This document shows positions 1 to 6,516 of a stretch of DNA of 29,690 nucleotides, one piece after another. Below the pieces are notes generated by a model. That model saw only the letters and a list, made by a program, of their open reading frames with translations. It had not been told where the DNA came from and ran no database searches. The DNA is from a virus: IMG/VR virus record IMGVR_UViG_3300044633_001253, positions 1-29,690 of that record; one strand, given 5' to 3'. A program made the translations under genes and the position numbers. The first letter of the stretch is position 1, and every line of letters starts with the position of its first letter.

Positions 1-51
1 AATATAGATTTATCGACCGAACACAGAATGGGTTATTTGACAGATATATGA
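1..51 (+). CDS. 3' end of an upstream gene (partial)
   Basis: Frame 1 is open from the first base and encodes NIDLSTEHRMGYLTDI before a TGA at 49-51. That stop overlaps the ATG of the next gene as ATGA, the commonest gene junction in this window, which is why I read it as a real gene end. Too little is present to name a product. It may belong to the same surface-modification or tail module as the oxygenase that follows. Confidence 0.5.
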   Translation, partial: NIDLSTEHRMGYLTDI

Positions 52-611
52 AATTATATTCATATGATATAACAGAATTTAATTTTAAAGAACAATTACA
101 AACTGTTTTAAACACATCTAATTTAGATAATTTGGATGAAAATAAAGACATAGAGCGACTATATTCAGATTATCTATCAGATAAACAGTTTTTAGATATG
201 TATGTACAGTTTATAAGAAAATATATCACAGAGTTGTATAATGGTGTTATAGCATATCAAACTAAACCAGTGTGTAGATTAGTATATAAAAATAAATTAA
301 ATATGCATAAACTTCATAAAGACAAGTGGTATAGAAAAAATACGATTTATAGTGATATGCAGATAGATAATATTTTTTTACCATTTACAAATGCTTTTGA
401 TACAAACACAATTTGGACTGAATCAGTTGAAGACAGTCACGATTTTTCTCCGATAAAATGTGATTACGGTCAATTTGTACATTGGGATGGTTGCAATTTA
501 CTTCACGGTAATAAATTCAACAATACTAACAAAACAAGACTGAGTATAGATTTTAGAGTTTATAAATATAAAGATTTATTACACCCAGATTATTCTTTAT
601 TGAATTTTTAG
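48..611 (+). CDS. 2OG-Fe(II) oxygenase-like protein (StrG/phytanoyl-type)
   Basis: A 187-aa protein with the layout of phage 2-oxoglutarate/Fe(II)-dependent oxygenases. His90-x-Asp92 (LHKDKWY) and distal His153 (LLHGN) would hold iron, and Arg164 (TRLSIDFRV) would bind 2-oxoglutarate. Between them lies the typical stretch IFLPFTNAFDTNTIWTES. Family members hydroxylate small molecules, sugars or protein side chains; the substrate here is unknown. The gene overlaps the preceding stop by ATGA and precedes the glycine-rich adhesin gene, so modification of a glycan or virion component is a guess. The reading frame is open upstream to base 3, but the ATGA junction supports the start at 48. Confidence 0.72.
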   Translation: MKLYSYDITEFNFKEQLQTVLNTSNLDNLDENKDIERLYSDYLSDKQFLDMYVQFIRKYITELYNGVIAYQTKPVCRLVYKNKLNMHKLHKDKWYRKNTIYSDMQIDNIFLPFTNAFDTNTIWTESVEDSHDFSPIKCDYGQFVHWDGCNLLHGNKFNNTNKTRLSIDFRVYKYKDLLHPDYSLLNF

Positions 612-621
612 AAGAAAAAAC

Positions 622-636
622 TATTTATAATAGAAT
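622..636 (+). promoter_or_regulatory. Candidate late promoter motif (TATTTATA)
   Basis: TATTTATAATAGAAT directly precedes the ATG at 637. The first 13 bases recur identically, at the same 7-nt distance from the ATG, before the gene at 1945, and the octamer TATTTATA recurs before the genes starting at 19159 and 19611. No convincing -35 box lies upstream. It could be a phage-specific late promoter giving a leaderless mRNA; an embedded TATAAT is an alternative sigma70 -10 reading. Confidence 0.5.
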
Positions 637-1899
637 ATGGCAACTTTAATATCAGCATTAAGTACCTTAACAGGCAGTATAAACAATAATACAAATGTTT
701 TTCCCGTTTTGGATCAGACAATAAGTTCATCAGCAAATAGAAATAAAAAAGCTAGAATAACTACACACAATTTATTTTATAGCAATAATACTACAGTAGG
801 CAGTTTAAGCAGTTACGACAATTATTTTGGCACAGGTACAGACGGTGATTGTACCATAAGCAGTAGTGCGCAAATAAGTTCATCCACATCACCCGCTGGA
901 TTAAACAATATCAGCCGTGAATTTGGTGATATAATTGTAAAGAATTTTAAAAATTTAACCATTAACGGCGGCTTATTATTTAGTCCATTACGAGCTTGTA
1001 GAGGTTTGGTTATATATTGTACAGGCGACTTGACCGTGAACGGTACTATAAGTATGACTGGTAAAGGTGGTGGTGTTGGTTCCAAAATTGCTGCACCTAT
1101 TGGAATTGCTTCAAGCACCGATTCAAGATATGATTTGGTGGATGCTACACTATATTTCAATAATTTTTCATCAAGTGCCACTGGAACTATTGGTCATATG
1201 AATTGGGCGCCTAGTGGCAGTGCTTGGTTTAGCAACTATAAGATACGAGTGCCATTGAGTGGAAGTGTTGCTGGGGGGGCCGGTGGAATTCAACAAACTA
1301 GTACTCCCTTCACTGGAATTGGTGGAACTGGAACGGCTGGTATATTTTGTTGTGGAGGCGGAGGTGGAGGTGGGGCTAGTAACTATTACAATGGTGGTGC
1401 CGGAGGAAGAGGTACAATATTTTCTGCGGGAGGCGGAGGTGGAGGTTCTGGAAATGGCCCTGGTGGACAAACAGGAGGTGGCGGAGGAGCTGGTTGGGCT
1501 GGAATTCAAGGTGGTGGCGGCGGAGGAGCTGGATCTCCAACAGGCCCAGCTGGATCAGGTCGTAATGATCCACCTGCAACTAATGGTGGAATTGGTGTCG
1601 GCGGATTGTTAATACTTATTGTAAGAGGAAATATTACAATAAATGGCACTGTTTCAAATAACGGATCAGCTGGTGGAAATGGTGGAGGACCAAGTGGAGG
1701 CGCTGGTAGTGGAGCGGGTGGGGGTGGTAGTGGAGGTGGTAGAACCATAATAATTTATGGTGGTACATACACTAACGCTGGAAGTGTTGTTGCGAGCGGT
1801 GGTAGTGCTGGTGTTGGTCCTGGATATGGTCCAGGCGGCGGTTCTCCTGGCGGTGCAGGTGGAGCGGGTGCTATAACTCTGAGAAAAGTACATATTTAA
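637..1899 (+). CDS. Glycine-rich adhesin / tail-fibre tip-like protein
   Basis: A 420-aa protein. Residues 1 to about 200 are rich in Ser/Thr/Asn with beta-strand repeats such as NLTINGGL and DLTVNGTISMTG. Residues from about 205 to the end are dominated by glycine tracts (GGGGGGG, GGAGGAG) broken by short hydrophobic strands (LLILIVRGNITINGTVSN, RTIIIYGGTYTNAG). The strand 'NGT(V/I)S' theme recurs three times. Glycine-rich C-terminal blocks of this kind resemble polyglycine-II receptor-binding tips such as the gp38 adhesin of T4-like phage S16, but I see no direct homology. No signal peptide is visible. A candidate late promoter precedes it. Strongly G-biased DNA at 1260-1880 creates long spurious reverse frames. 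A run of seven G lies at 1273-1279. Confidence 0.65.
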   Translation: MATLISALSTLTGSINNNTNVFPVLDQTISSSANRNKKARITTHNLFYSNNTTVGSLSSYDNYFGTGTDGDCTISSSAQISSSTSPAGLNNISREFGDIIVKNFKNLTINGGLLFSPLRACRGLVIYCTGDLTVNGTISMTGKGGGVGSKIAAPIGIASSTDSRYDLVDATLYFNNFSSSATGTIGHMNWAPSGSAWFSNYKIRVPLSGSVAGGAGGIQQTSTPFTGIGGTGTAGIFCCGGGGGGGASNYYNGGAGGRGTIFSAGGGGGGSGNGPGGQTGGGGGAGWAGIQGGGGGGAGSPTGPAGSGRNDPPATNGGIGVGGLLILIVRGNITINGTVSNNGSAGGNGGGPSGGAGSGAGGGGSGGGRTIIIYGGTYTNAGSVVASGGSAGVGPGYGPGGGSPGGAGGAGAITLRKVHI

Positions 1900-1929
1900 A
1901 AATAAAAAAACAATTTTGGTATATAACAA

Positions 1930-1944
1930 TATTTATAATAGACT
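1930..1944 (+). promoter_or_regulatory. Candidate late promoter motif (TATTTATA)
   Basis: TATTTATAATAGACT directly before the ATG at 1945, sharing its first 13 bases and its spacing with the copy before the adhesin gene. It lies in the short gap between two + strand virion-type genes, consistent with a promoter or a start-proximal regulatory element. Confidence 0.5.
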
Positions 1945-2274
1945 ATGAAAGACACAATAATAATACATAATATTCACGACAAAGCGAGTAGAGAATTTGT
2001 TGCTGCATATGGTAACAGAAACGACGTTACTGTATTAGAAGACGATGGATTAAAAGTTCGTCTAGCATTTCCTTATATCAGCGCATTTCCTACTGTTGTA
2101 ATACCCACACCATCTTATGAAGATACAGATGAAAATGGGACAGTAACCACAATCGAAGGTAGCATTGAATATTTGAGAGCACCTGAAGATTGGAACAAAG
2201 TACAAGAACGGATTGATTATTGGGAAAACAAAGTGCCAAATTGGAAACAAACTGATAGCAGATATCAAGCTTAA
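1945..2274 (+). CDS. Hypothetical tail-associated protein
   Basis: A 109-aa soluble protein not recognised by name. It starts with a compact alpha/beta pattern (DTIIIHNIHDKASREFVAAY, then VTVLED), which is thioredoxin-like in flavour, followed by FPYISAFPTVVIPTPSYED and a C-terminal helix with Trp and charged residues. It sits 5 nt before a conserved tail-linked small protein and behind the adhesin gene, with its own candidate late promoter. A role in tail-fibre structure or assembly is inferred from position only. Confidence 0.6.
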   Translation: MKDTIIIHNIHDKASREFVAAYGNRNDVTVLEDDGLKVRLAFPYISAFPTVVIPTPSYEDTDENGTVTTIEGSIEYLRAPEDWNKVQERIDYWENKVPNWKQTDSRYQA

Positions 2275-2279
2275 AAAAT

Positions 2280-2657
2280 ATGAATCAACCAACAATTACT
2301 TGGAAAGTAACAAACCTAGACTGTTACCCAAAATACGATCAAGAAACCGACGTTGTATTTACTGTACACTGGGACTGTTTGGGCAACATTGTGGTTGCTA
2401 CAGGTAGTTTGAGTGGCAGTGTATATAACAGTAGATTATACGGTACCACAGGTGTACAATACCACAGTGGTTCAGCATTTATACCATATGATCAATTGAC
2501 TGAGAATGTGGTATTGGGATGGACATTTGATAGTATGGGTACTGGTAGCAAAGCTAATATTGAAGCTGGTGCTATATCTAGTTTATATACTCAAATAAAT
2601 CCTCCGGTGGTTCAACCGCCATTGCCTTGGGTAACAACAGGTTCTGTAAGTAATTAA
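2280..2657 (+). CDS. DUF7936-like phage protein
   Basis: A 125-aa protein whose pattern (TWKVTNLDCYPKYDQETDVV, FTVHW, FIPYDQLTENVVLGW, then INPPVVQPPLPW) matches a small protein family widespread in phages of T4-like and cyanophage type that I know as DUF7936; the family name is from memory. Family members lie among tail-fibre and baseplate genes and probably form a beta-rich virion or assembly component. The late-block location agrees. Start chosen at the only upstream ATG, 5 nt after the previous stop. Confidence 0.65.
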   Translation: MNQPTITWKVTNLDCYPKYDQETDVVFTVHWDCLGNIVVATGSLSGSVYNSRLYGTTGVQYHSGSAFIPYDQLTENVVLGWTFDSMGTGSKANIEAGAISSLYTQINPPVVQPPLPWVTTGSVSN

Positions 2658-2660
2658 AAT

Positions 2661-2692
2661 AATAACTATTGTATAGTAGTGTTCTAGTTATT
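2661..2692. other. Inverted repeat between late genes
   Basis: AATAACTA (2661-2668) and TAGTTATT (2685-2692) form a perfect 8-bp, AT-only stem with a 16-nt loop in the 53-nt gap between 2657 and 2711. There is no T-run on the + strand, so it is a poor terminator. It could be an operator or weak processing site. Confidence 0.3.
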
Positions 2693-2710
2693 TAACAAAG
2701 TTATAAACAT

Positions 2711-2899
2711 ATGGAAGAACAAAAACAAATTAATTTATCAGATCTCACATTAGTTGAATTGAAAGCTTTTGCTTACGATGAAGTTGTTAAGTTAAACTTT
2801 TCACAAAACAATTTGAGAATTATCAACCAAGAACTTTCTGCCCGTCAACAACAAGGTGTGGAAAATGCGTCACCAGTAACAACTGCAACAAAACAATAA
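2711..2899 (+). CDS. Small conserved phage protein, paralogue 1
   Basis: A 62-aa protein built around the core LSDLTLVELKAFAYDEVVKL followed by QNNLRIINQELSARQQQ. It is clearly paralogous to its neighbour at 2910 and belongs to a small phage family with the pattern 'ELKALAYDxxxxIExxQNNLxxINQEI' that I have seen near tail genes. Two helices are predicted, probably an antiparallel hairpin or coiled coil, with a polar, disordered tail. Function is unknown; oligomeric virion accessory or assembly factor is inference. Confidence 0.62.
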   Translation: MEEQKQINLSDLTLVELKAFAYDEVVKLNFSQNNLRIINQELSARQQQGVENASPVTTATKQ

Positions 2900-2909
2900 T
2901 ATAAGTTAT

Positions 2910-3104
2910 ATGCAAAAACAAATATCTGATTTCACCGTGGTTGAATTGAAAAGTTTGGCATACGATGAACTTGCAAAAATCGAATTGGCACAAAATAACA
3001 TTCGAATTTTGAATCAAGAAATCACCAATCGTATACAATCTCAATCACAACAAACAACTGGTGATTTTACTAGCCCCCCCACCGCTAATACCGAAACCGT
3101 TTAA
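2910..3104 (+). CDS. Small conserved phage protein, paralogue 2
   Basis: A 64-aa paralogue of the preceding gene: ISDFTVVELKSLAYDELAKI then QNNIRILNQEITNR, with a Gln/Thr/Pro-rich tail. Roughly half of the core positions match paralogue 1, so this is an older tandem duplication. The tail contains a run of seven C (3074-3080). Its stop codon lies in the palindrome GTTTAAAC and overlaps the stop of the converging - strand gene, so the late block ends with no spacer and no visible terminator. Confidence 0.62.
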   Translation: MQKQISDFTVVELKSLAYDELAKIELAQNNIRILNQEITNRIQSQSQQTTGDFTSPPTANTETV

Positions 3105-3364
3105 ACGGGATCACCATAGATATTGAAGCCTTTGGGTGGTTGTGGTACCACTTCTTCTTCAATAGTCTTAATAGCATACAATTTGCTATCTAGTGGGGCT
3201 AGTCTATATTCACACTTGATTTTGGTTTCTTTGAAATAAGATTCAAGCGCTTCAGTGATACTTGGATGAATTATTTTGCGGGTATCATTCACAAGAGTCC
3301 ATCTATCGCCAGGTGGTACTCTGGTAGCAATTAGTTCATTGTGTTCTGTAATTTTTGTAGCCAT
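3101..3364 (-). CDS. Hypothetical protein, last gene of the ligase operon
   Basis: An 87-aa soluble protein, not recognised. It is rich in alternating charged and hydrophobic residues (RWTLVNDTRKIIHPSITEAL, then CEYRLAPLDSKLYAIKTIEE) and ends in VVPQPPKGFNIYGDPV. It is the last gene of the long leftward operon headed by the DNA ligase, 6 nt after its upstream neighbour. Its TAA at 3103-3101 overlaps the converging late-gene stop. Confidence 0.6.
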   Translation of the reverse strand: MATKITEHNELIATRVPPGDRWTLVNDTRKIIHPSITEALESYFKETKIKCEYRLAPLDSKLYAIKTIEEEVVPQPPKGFNIYGDPV

Positions 3365-3370
3365 AATATA

Positions 3371-3652
3371 TTATCGGGGTTTGACAAAGAATATTTTGTG
3401 CATTCCTGTCATATAAAAAGTATTCAAATCCATATTCAACGCTTTACATTCAAGTTCCCCAGGCCAAAAGCCAGTCCATCTAGCAAATTGTTTATCGTGG
3501 TCAACACACTCACATCCTAACTTTTGGCCACCACATACACTACATCTTTCAATGTCACACTTTTTTTTGTGTGGTTTGCCAGCAACAACTTTACAACTAA
3601 AACAATTGTCTAGTTCCACTTTTTGACACGCTGGAGTTTGTTTCTTTTTCAT
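3371..3652 (-). CDS. Cysteine-rich, probable zinc-binding protein
   Basis: A 93-aa protein with many metal-ligand candidates: CFSCK, HKKKCDIERCSVCGGQKLGC, ECVDHD, followed by ARWTGFWPGELEC. This C/H spacing plus 'W-T-G-x-W-P-G-x-x-E-C' matches a widespread family of uncharacterised phage and actinobacterial zinc-ribbon-like proteins that I recall only as hypothetical. A TTG at 3664 is in frame, but the ATG at 3652, 2 nt after the upstream stop, is the better start. Function unknown; nucleic-acid or protein binding is plausible. Confidence 0.68.
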   Translation of the reverse strand: MKKKQTPACQKVELDNCFSCKVVAGKPHKKKCDIERCSVCGGQKLGCECVDHDKQFARWTGFWPGELECKALNMDLNTFYMTGMHKIFFVKPR

Positions 3653-3654
3653 AA

Positions 3655-3864
3655 TTAACAACAATGACCCTTTTTATCATCTGCGGTAAAACTATTAAGA
3701 TTGTAGTTACTAGCACGTATATCACGTAGTCCATACAGTTCTCGGTACATATCATATACAATATGATCCAAATCTTTTACTGTCATAGGAATGCTTTTGT
3801 TCTTATCTACTTCTTGCATTTTTAAGCAATGTTTTTTGATGATAGAATCAATTTGTTCTTTCAT
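3655..3864 (-). CDS. Hypothetical small protein
   Basis: A 69-aa, largely helical, charged protein (MKEQIDSIIKKHCLKMQEVD, then VKDLDHIVYDMYRELYGLRD) ending in KKGHCC. Not recognised. The start is the ATG at 3864, which overlaps the upstream stop as TGATG; the TTG one codon earlier is unlikely. Part of the tightly overlapping small-gene run behind the ligase. Confidence 0.6.
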   Translation of the reverse strand: MKEQIDSIIKKHCLKMQEVDKNKSIPMTVKDLDHIVYDMYRELYGLRDIRASNYNLNSFTADDKKGHCC

Positions 3865-4109
3865 CAATTTTTAATTGTTTTAATGATTTTACCGTCACAA
3901 TTATAATAAGCCCTATAATAGTTTGTGTGTACTACATATACACTATTTGTGGAGTTTTCAATCATACTATAAGTAATATACTCGTTGTTAATAGAATGCA
4001 CTCTGCTGCAAGGAGGTAGTGTTTCCAATGCTCTATTATAACTGTATCTCAACAACATTCCACTGGAACATCCAGTACACAATAATGCAATAATTAATAG
4101 TTTCTTCAT
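3864..4109 (-). CDS. Small putative lipoprotein
   Basis: An 81-aa protein with a short signal peptide, MKKLLIIALLCTGCSSG, whose Cys14 follows an imperfect lipobox (LCTG-C). The mature part is rich in Tyr and Asn (YYRAYYNCDGKIIKTIKN), suggesting a small periplasmic beta domain anchored to a membrane. Phage lipoproteins of this size can act in superinfection exclusion or lysis, but nothing here proves that. Overlaps its upstream neighbour by ATGA. Confidence 0.62.
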   Translation of the reverse strand: MKKLLIIALLCTGCSSGMLLRYSYNRALETLPPCSRVHSINNEYITYSMIENSTNSVYVVHTNYYRAYYNCDGKIIKTIKN

Positions 4110-4330
4110 TCTGTTAACTCACGTTCTTCTACTGAATAATTATGACTATCTTTGTACATATCACGATATTTTTCAGCATTTTCTTTCTTGAGATATACCT
4201 TTTCAATTGCCAAATCATTACCTCTATATGACATAATTAGATATACCTTAATTTTTGGTGGTTCTACTGTCATAGCAGTCAATAGAATTGCTGCTAAACT
4301 ACCCAACATAATTTTATTAAAACGATTCAT
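4106..4330 (-). CDS. Small membrane-anchored or secreted protein
   Basis: A 74-aa protein with a basic N-terminus and one hydrophobic segment (IMLGSLAAILLTAMTV, residues 7-22), acting as signal peptide or anchor. It is followed by a small charged domain (KVYLIMSYRGNDLAIEKVYL, then KKENAEKYRDMYKDS). Not recognised. It precedes the putative lipoprotein with an ATGA overlap, so the two may act together at the envelope. Its start overlaps the upstream gene by 14 nt. Confidence 0.58.
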   Translation of the reverse strand: MNRFNKIMLGSLAAILLTAMTVEPPKIKVYLIMSYRGNDLAIEKVYLKKENAEKYRDMYKDSHNYSVEERELTE

Positions 4331-4535
4331 ATTTGCTTAGTTTATTTTTATATCTTTGAATTGTAATAAAATCTTCATCCATATGATCATTAGCCTTTAC
4401 AATCTCACGGCTAAATCGTTCCACTTCATCACATAGATAACGAATATCTTCACACAACTTTGGATCAATTGTGGTATTACAATTTTTTTGTGTAAATTCT
4501 CGTAGTCTATCAATTACTATTTTGTTAGTCTTCAT
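4317..4535 (-). CDS. Hypothetical helical protein
   Basis: A 72-aa charged, helical protein (KIVIDRLREFTQKNC, then EDIRYLCDEVERFSREIVKA) with a likely coiled coil through residues 28-70. No family recognised. It overlaps both neighbours (14 nt downstream, 11 nt upstream), which supports translation as part of the ligase operon. Confidence 0.58.
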   Translation of the reverse strand: MKTNKIVIDRLREFTQKNCNTTIDPKLCEDIRYLCDEVERFSREIVKANDHMDEDFITIQRYKNKLSKYESF

Positions 4536-4716
4536 TGGTTCTGTAAATTACTTTATCAACAGTAATTCCTTTTTTATGTGACTTGGGACCATACATAGCC
4601 CCATACTGATTCTTGCTGTTAATATAAGCCATTAAATCAGTTTTAATGGCCTCTGCATCTACATCGTCAAAATTTGGTGGTAGATTAACTGTTAAATAAT
4701 ATTTTGGATTGCTCAT
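4525..4716 (-). CDS. Hypothetical small protein
   Basis: A 63-aa protein with a beta-alpha-beta feel (PKYYLTVNLPPNF, then DVDAEAIKTDLMAYINSK, then KGITVDKVIYRTNED). Not recognised. Ends 11 nt inside the next gene. Confidence 0.58.
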   Translation of the reverse strand: MSNPKYYLTVNLPPNFDDVDAEAIKTDLMAYINSKNQYGAMYGPKSHKKGITVDKVIYRTNED

Positions 4717-4722
4717 AAATGT

Positions 4723-4920
4723 TTACCAGTGATGAATGATGTTTGCGATAATAAAGGCGCATGTAATAAAGTTTACCAGAACAATGATAAACCTCAAGGA
4801 AAAACTAGCTAGAGCATAATTTACAGGCAATACAGGCACATCTGGCTTACATTCATCTGTATGACCTACACGGTGGTCAATAGTTCTAGCTAACTTCAAG
4901 AAAAACTTATTGGTTGTCAT
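4723..4920 (-). CDS. Small single-span membrane protein
   Basis: A 65-aa protein with a polar, basic N-terminal half and a C-terminal membrane segment (FIIVLVNFITCAFIIANII, residues 44-62), so probably tail-anchored. Not recognised; a holin-like or envelope role cannot be told from sequence. It overlaps the 31-aa membrane peptide upstream by 14 nt, suggesting a paired function or translational coupling. Confidence 0.58.
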   Translation of the reverse strand: MTTNKFFLKLARTIDHRVGHTDECKPDVPVLPVNYALASFSLRFIIVLVNFITCAFIIANIIHHW

Positions 4921-5002
4921 CTTTGGTTATAATAAAAAATGCACTGATAATTAGTAATAATCCAATAAAACACAATCCATAATATAGTGTGTCAGTGTTC
5001 AT
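4907..5002 (-). CDS. 31-aa membrane miniprotein
   Basis: Translating the gap between two genes gives MNTDTLYYGLCFIGLLLIIS then AFFIITKDDNQ: one clean membrane span flanked by polar ends. Its ATG overlaps the stop of the gene at 4999 as ATGA, and its 3' end overlaps the next start by 14 nt, the same junction types used throughout this operon. That placement is the main argument that it is real. Function unknown. Confidence 0.6.
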   Translation of the reverse strand: MNTDTLYYGLCFIGLLLIISAFFIITKDDNQ

Positions 5003-5187
5003 ATAATCAGAAATCTTACAATCTGTAGATCACCATCTGCATTCTTGGTTTCAAGAATTACATCTGGATTTGGACGATCACAACTAAGATAAACCTTAGC
5101 ATTAGGAATATTCAATTCCTTGATCATCTTCTTTTCCACTGCGTTTTTAACCCATTCAATAATTTCTGATGTTTTTACAATAGTCAT
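4999..5187 (-). CDS. Hypothetical small protein
   Basis: A 62-aa protein from the ATG at 5187 (MTIVKTSEIIEWVKNAVEKK, then INIPNAKV-like strand, CDRPNPDVILETKNADGDLQ). An earlier in-frame ATG at 5208 lies inside the upstream gene; the one at 5187, 5 nt after its stop, fits the operon better. Alpha/beta composition, no recognised family. Confidence 0.58.
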   Translation of the reverse strand: MTIVKTSEIIEWVKNAVEKKMIKELNIPNAKVYLSCDRPNPDVILETKNADGDLQIVRFLII

Positions 5188-5192
5188 ATAAT

Positions 5193-5387
5193 TTAATTTC
5201 CCATCCAATTAGTTACATTCTCTGGTCCATTTGGGGTTTGAATACCAATATACTTTACCTTGGTCAAATCCATAGGCATCTTGATGCGTTTCCAATCCCA
5301 TAGGGATGGTAGATCACTATCATCAACAGCTTCCCATTCAATGTCCAATACAATTCTAGCAGATTTAGTTTTATTAATATTATTCAT
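5193..5387 (-). CDS. Hypothetical small protein next to DNA ligase
   Basis: A 64-aa protein from the ATG at 5387, which overlaps the ligase stop as ATGAATAA (8 nt). It contains SARIVLDIEWEAVDDSDLPS, then LWDWKRIKMPMDLTKVKYIG and ends VTNWMGN. Compact beta-rich, not recognised. Translational coupling to the ligase is likely; earlier in-frame starts would lie deeper inside the ligase gene. Confidence 0.6.
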   Translation of the reverse strand: MNNINKTKSARIVLDIEWEAVDDSDLPSLWDWKRIKMPMDLTKVKYIGIQTPNGPENVTNWMGN

Positions 5388-6477
5388 AACTTTCACGATC
5401 AATGTTGGTGACATACGGGAATCTGGGCAGTTCATCTCCAGGTGTAAGGTTAAAATACTTCACCGTAGCACTCTTTCCAATGAGCTTATTTTTATTCTTC
5501 AATAGTTGCTTCAAATATTGCCGATCACCCTTAATATTACTGTGGAACTCAATACCTTTATGGTTTTTGAATACCATATGTCCAGCCATACCACTCTTGT
5601 TACCTACACCTTCAACAATATCAAGAATAGTGAATTCACTATCTTGAAACTCCTTACGCTTGAGAAGATGTTTGCTTCGTTTGTTCTCATATGGCCCATC
5701 GGTACGAACCATCTGACCCTCGTATCCTTCGTCAACATACTTTTCATACAACTCATTTAAATGTGTAATCGTGTCCACAAGGTGAGTCGGAACACGACGA
5801 ACCACATTGTTATTAACAATATAAGTAGTAATGTCACTATTGCGGTCACTAAAAGTCTTCTGTACAATCCAGTCATAAACCCAGTATTGAATATTCTTTT
5901 CACTCTCAGCCAAATCTTCAGCTGTAGGCTTGGTCTTCTTTACCAAACTACAAATAGCATTAAAGTCATTGGCAAACTTATCAGCATACAATTCGCCATC
6001 AAGAATTGCATTGGGGAACTTGTCAAAGAAAGGTTTCAATGCAACCAGTACGTGAGGAGCTGAAACAATAGGTTTACCATTACGGCTCCACATACCATCC
6101 TTCTTTACAACACAACGAATACCATCCAACTTGGGTTGACTATAAACAGGATACTTCAATTCATCCTTATAGTCATCATAGTTCTTGGCCAACATTGGTT
6201 CAGTAAACGAAGTATCGTCTATGTCTTTGATATTGTCAAAATAACCACTCTCTTTCTTCTTCTTCCAAGTGGCTTTAGCTTCCTTTGTAGCTTGATCTTC
6301 AGCAGAAGTAGCATTCTTCTTACCAGTATTTTTACCTTCACAAAGGGTCCATTCGGTTGTTTGAATTGCTCCATCAACCTGTCCATAGTGAGTACGATAC
6401 TTGTTACCATCAACCTCAATGGTCCAAGTTTGAATAGCACCCGTATTGGTACGAGCGAATAACATAGGTAGTTTCAT
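5380..6477 (-). CDS. ATP-dependent DNA ligase
   Basis: A 365-aa ligase that seals nicks in phage DNA using ATP. An N-terminal WGR-like region (residues 1-65: FARTNTGAIQTWTIEVDG, YRTHYGQVDG) precedes a linker and the adenylation domain. The AMP-accepting lysine is Lys116 in KLDGIRCV, motif III is LDGELY near 160, and EGQMVRTDGPYENKRS leads to the motif IV/V lysines (LLKRKEF). A C-terminal OB domain follows (about 280-365). The architecture matches ligases of T4-like and cyanophage-type viruses. The start at 6477 is fixed by the promoter at 6488-6516; an earlier in-frame ATG at 6528 would lie upstream of the transcription start. It heads an operon of about twelve genes ending at 3101. Confidence 0.93.
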   Translation of the reverse strand: MKLPMLFARTNTGAIQTWTIEVDGNKYRTHYGQVDGAIQTTEWTLCEGKNTGKKNATSAEDQATKEAKATWKKKKESGYFDNIKDIDDTSFTEPMLAKNYDDYKDELKYPVYSQPKLDGIRCVVKKDGMWSRNGKPIVSAPHVLVALKPFFDKFPNAILDGELYADKFANDFNAICSLVKKTKPTAEDLAESEKNIQYWVYDWIVQKTFSDRNSDITTYIVNNNVVRRVPTHLVDTITHLNELYEKYVDEGYEGQMVRTDGPYENKRSKHLLKRKEFQDSEFTILDIVEGVGNKSGMAGHMVFKNHKGIEFHSNIKGDRQYLKQLLKNKNKLIGKSATVKYFNLTPGDELPRFPYVTNIDRESYE

Positions 6478-6487
6478 ATCTTTTATA

Positions 6488-6516
6488 ATATTACCACGGC
6501 GCAAGAAAAAAGTCAA
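6488..6516 (-). promoter_or_regulatory. Sigma70-type promoter of the DNA ligase operon
   Basis: On the - strand: TTGACT (6516-6511), 17 nt, TAATAT (6493-6488), preceded by TGG. Only 10 nt separate the -10 box from the ATG at 6477, so the 5' leader would be about 3-4 nt. The -35 box is built into the 3' arm and T-run of the upstream gene's terminator. Confidence 0.8.

Noticed and set aside
822-1929. Several open frames on the reverse strand and in +2 within the adhesin gene
   Set aside because: They are produced by the strongly G-biased, stop-poor glycine codons; their products are low-complexity Pro/Ser/Thr strings without start signals.
2661-2692. AT-only inverted repeat as an intrinsic terminator
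   Set aside because: The stem has only two G/C pairs and no T-run follows on the + strand, so termination is unlikely.
4339-4360. TATCTTTG as a Bacteroidetes-type promoter (TAnnTTTG)
   Set aside because: It lies inside a coding region without position relative to a start, and the window's recurring promoters have TTGACw -35 boxes instead.
5260-6462. Rightward open frames opposite the DNA ligase
   Set aside because: They mirror a well-conserved ligase, have no promoter or conserved motif, and their hydrophobic products are typical of antisense translation.
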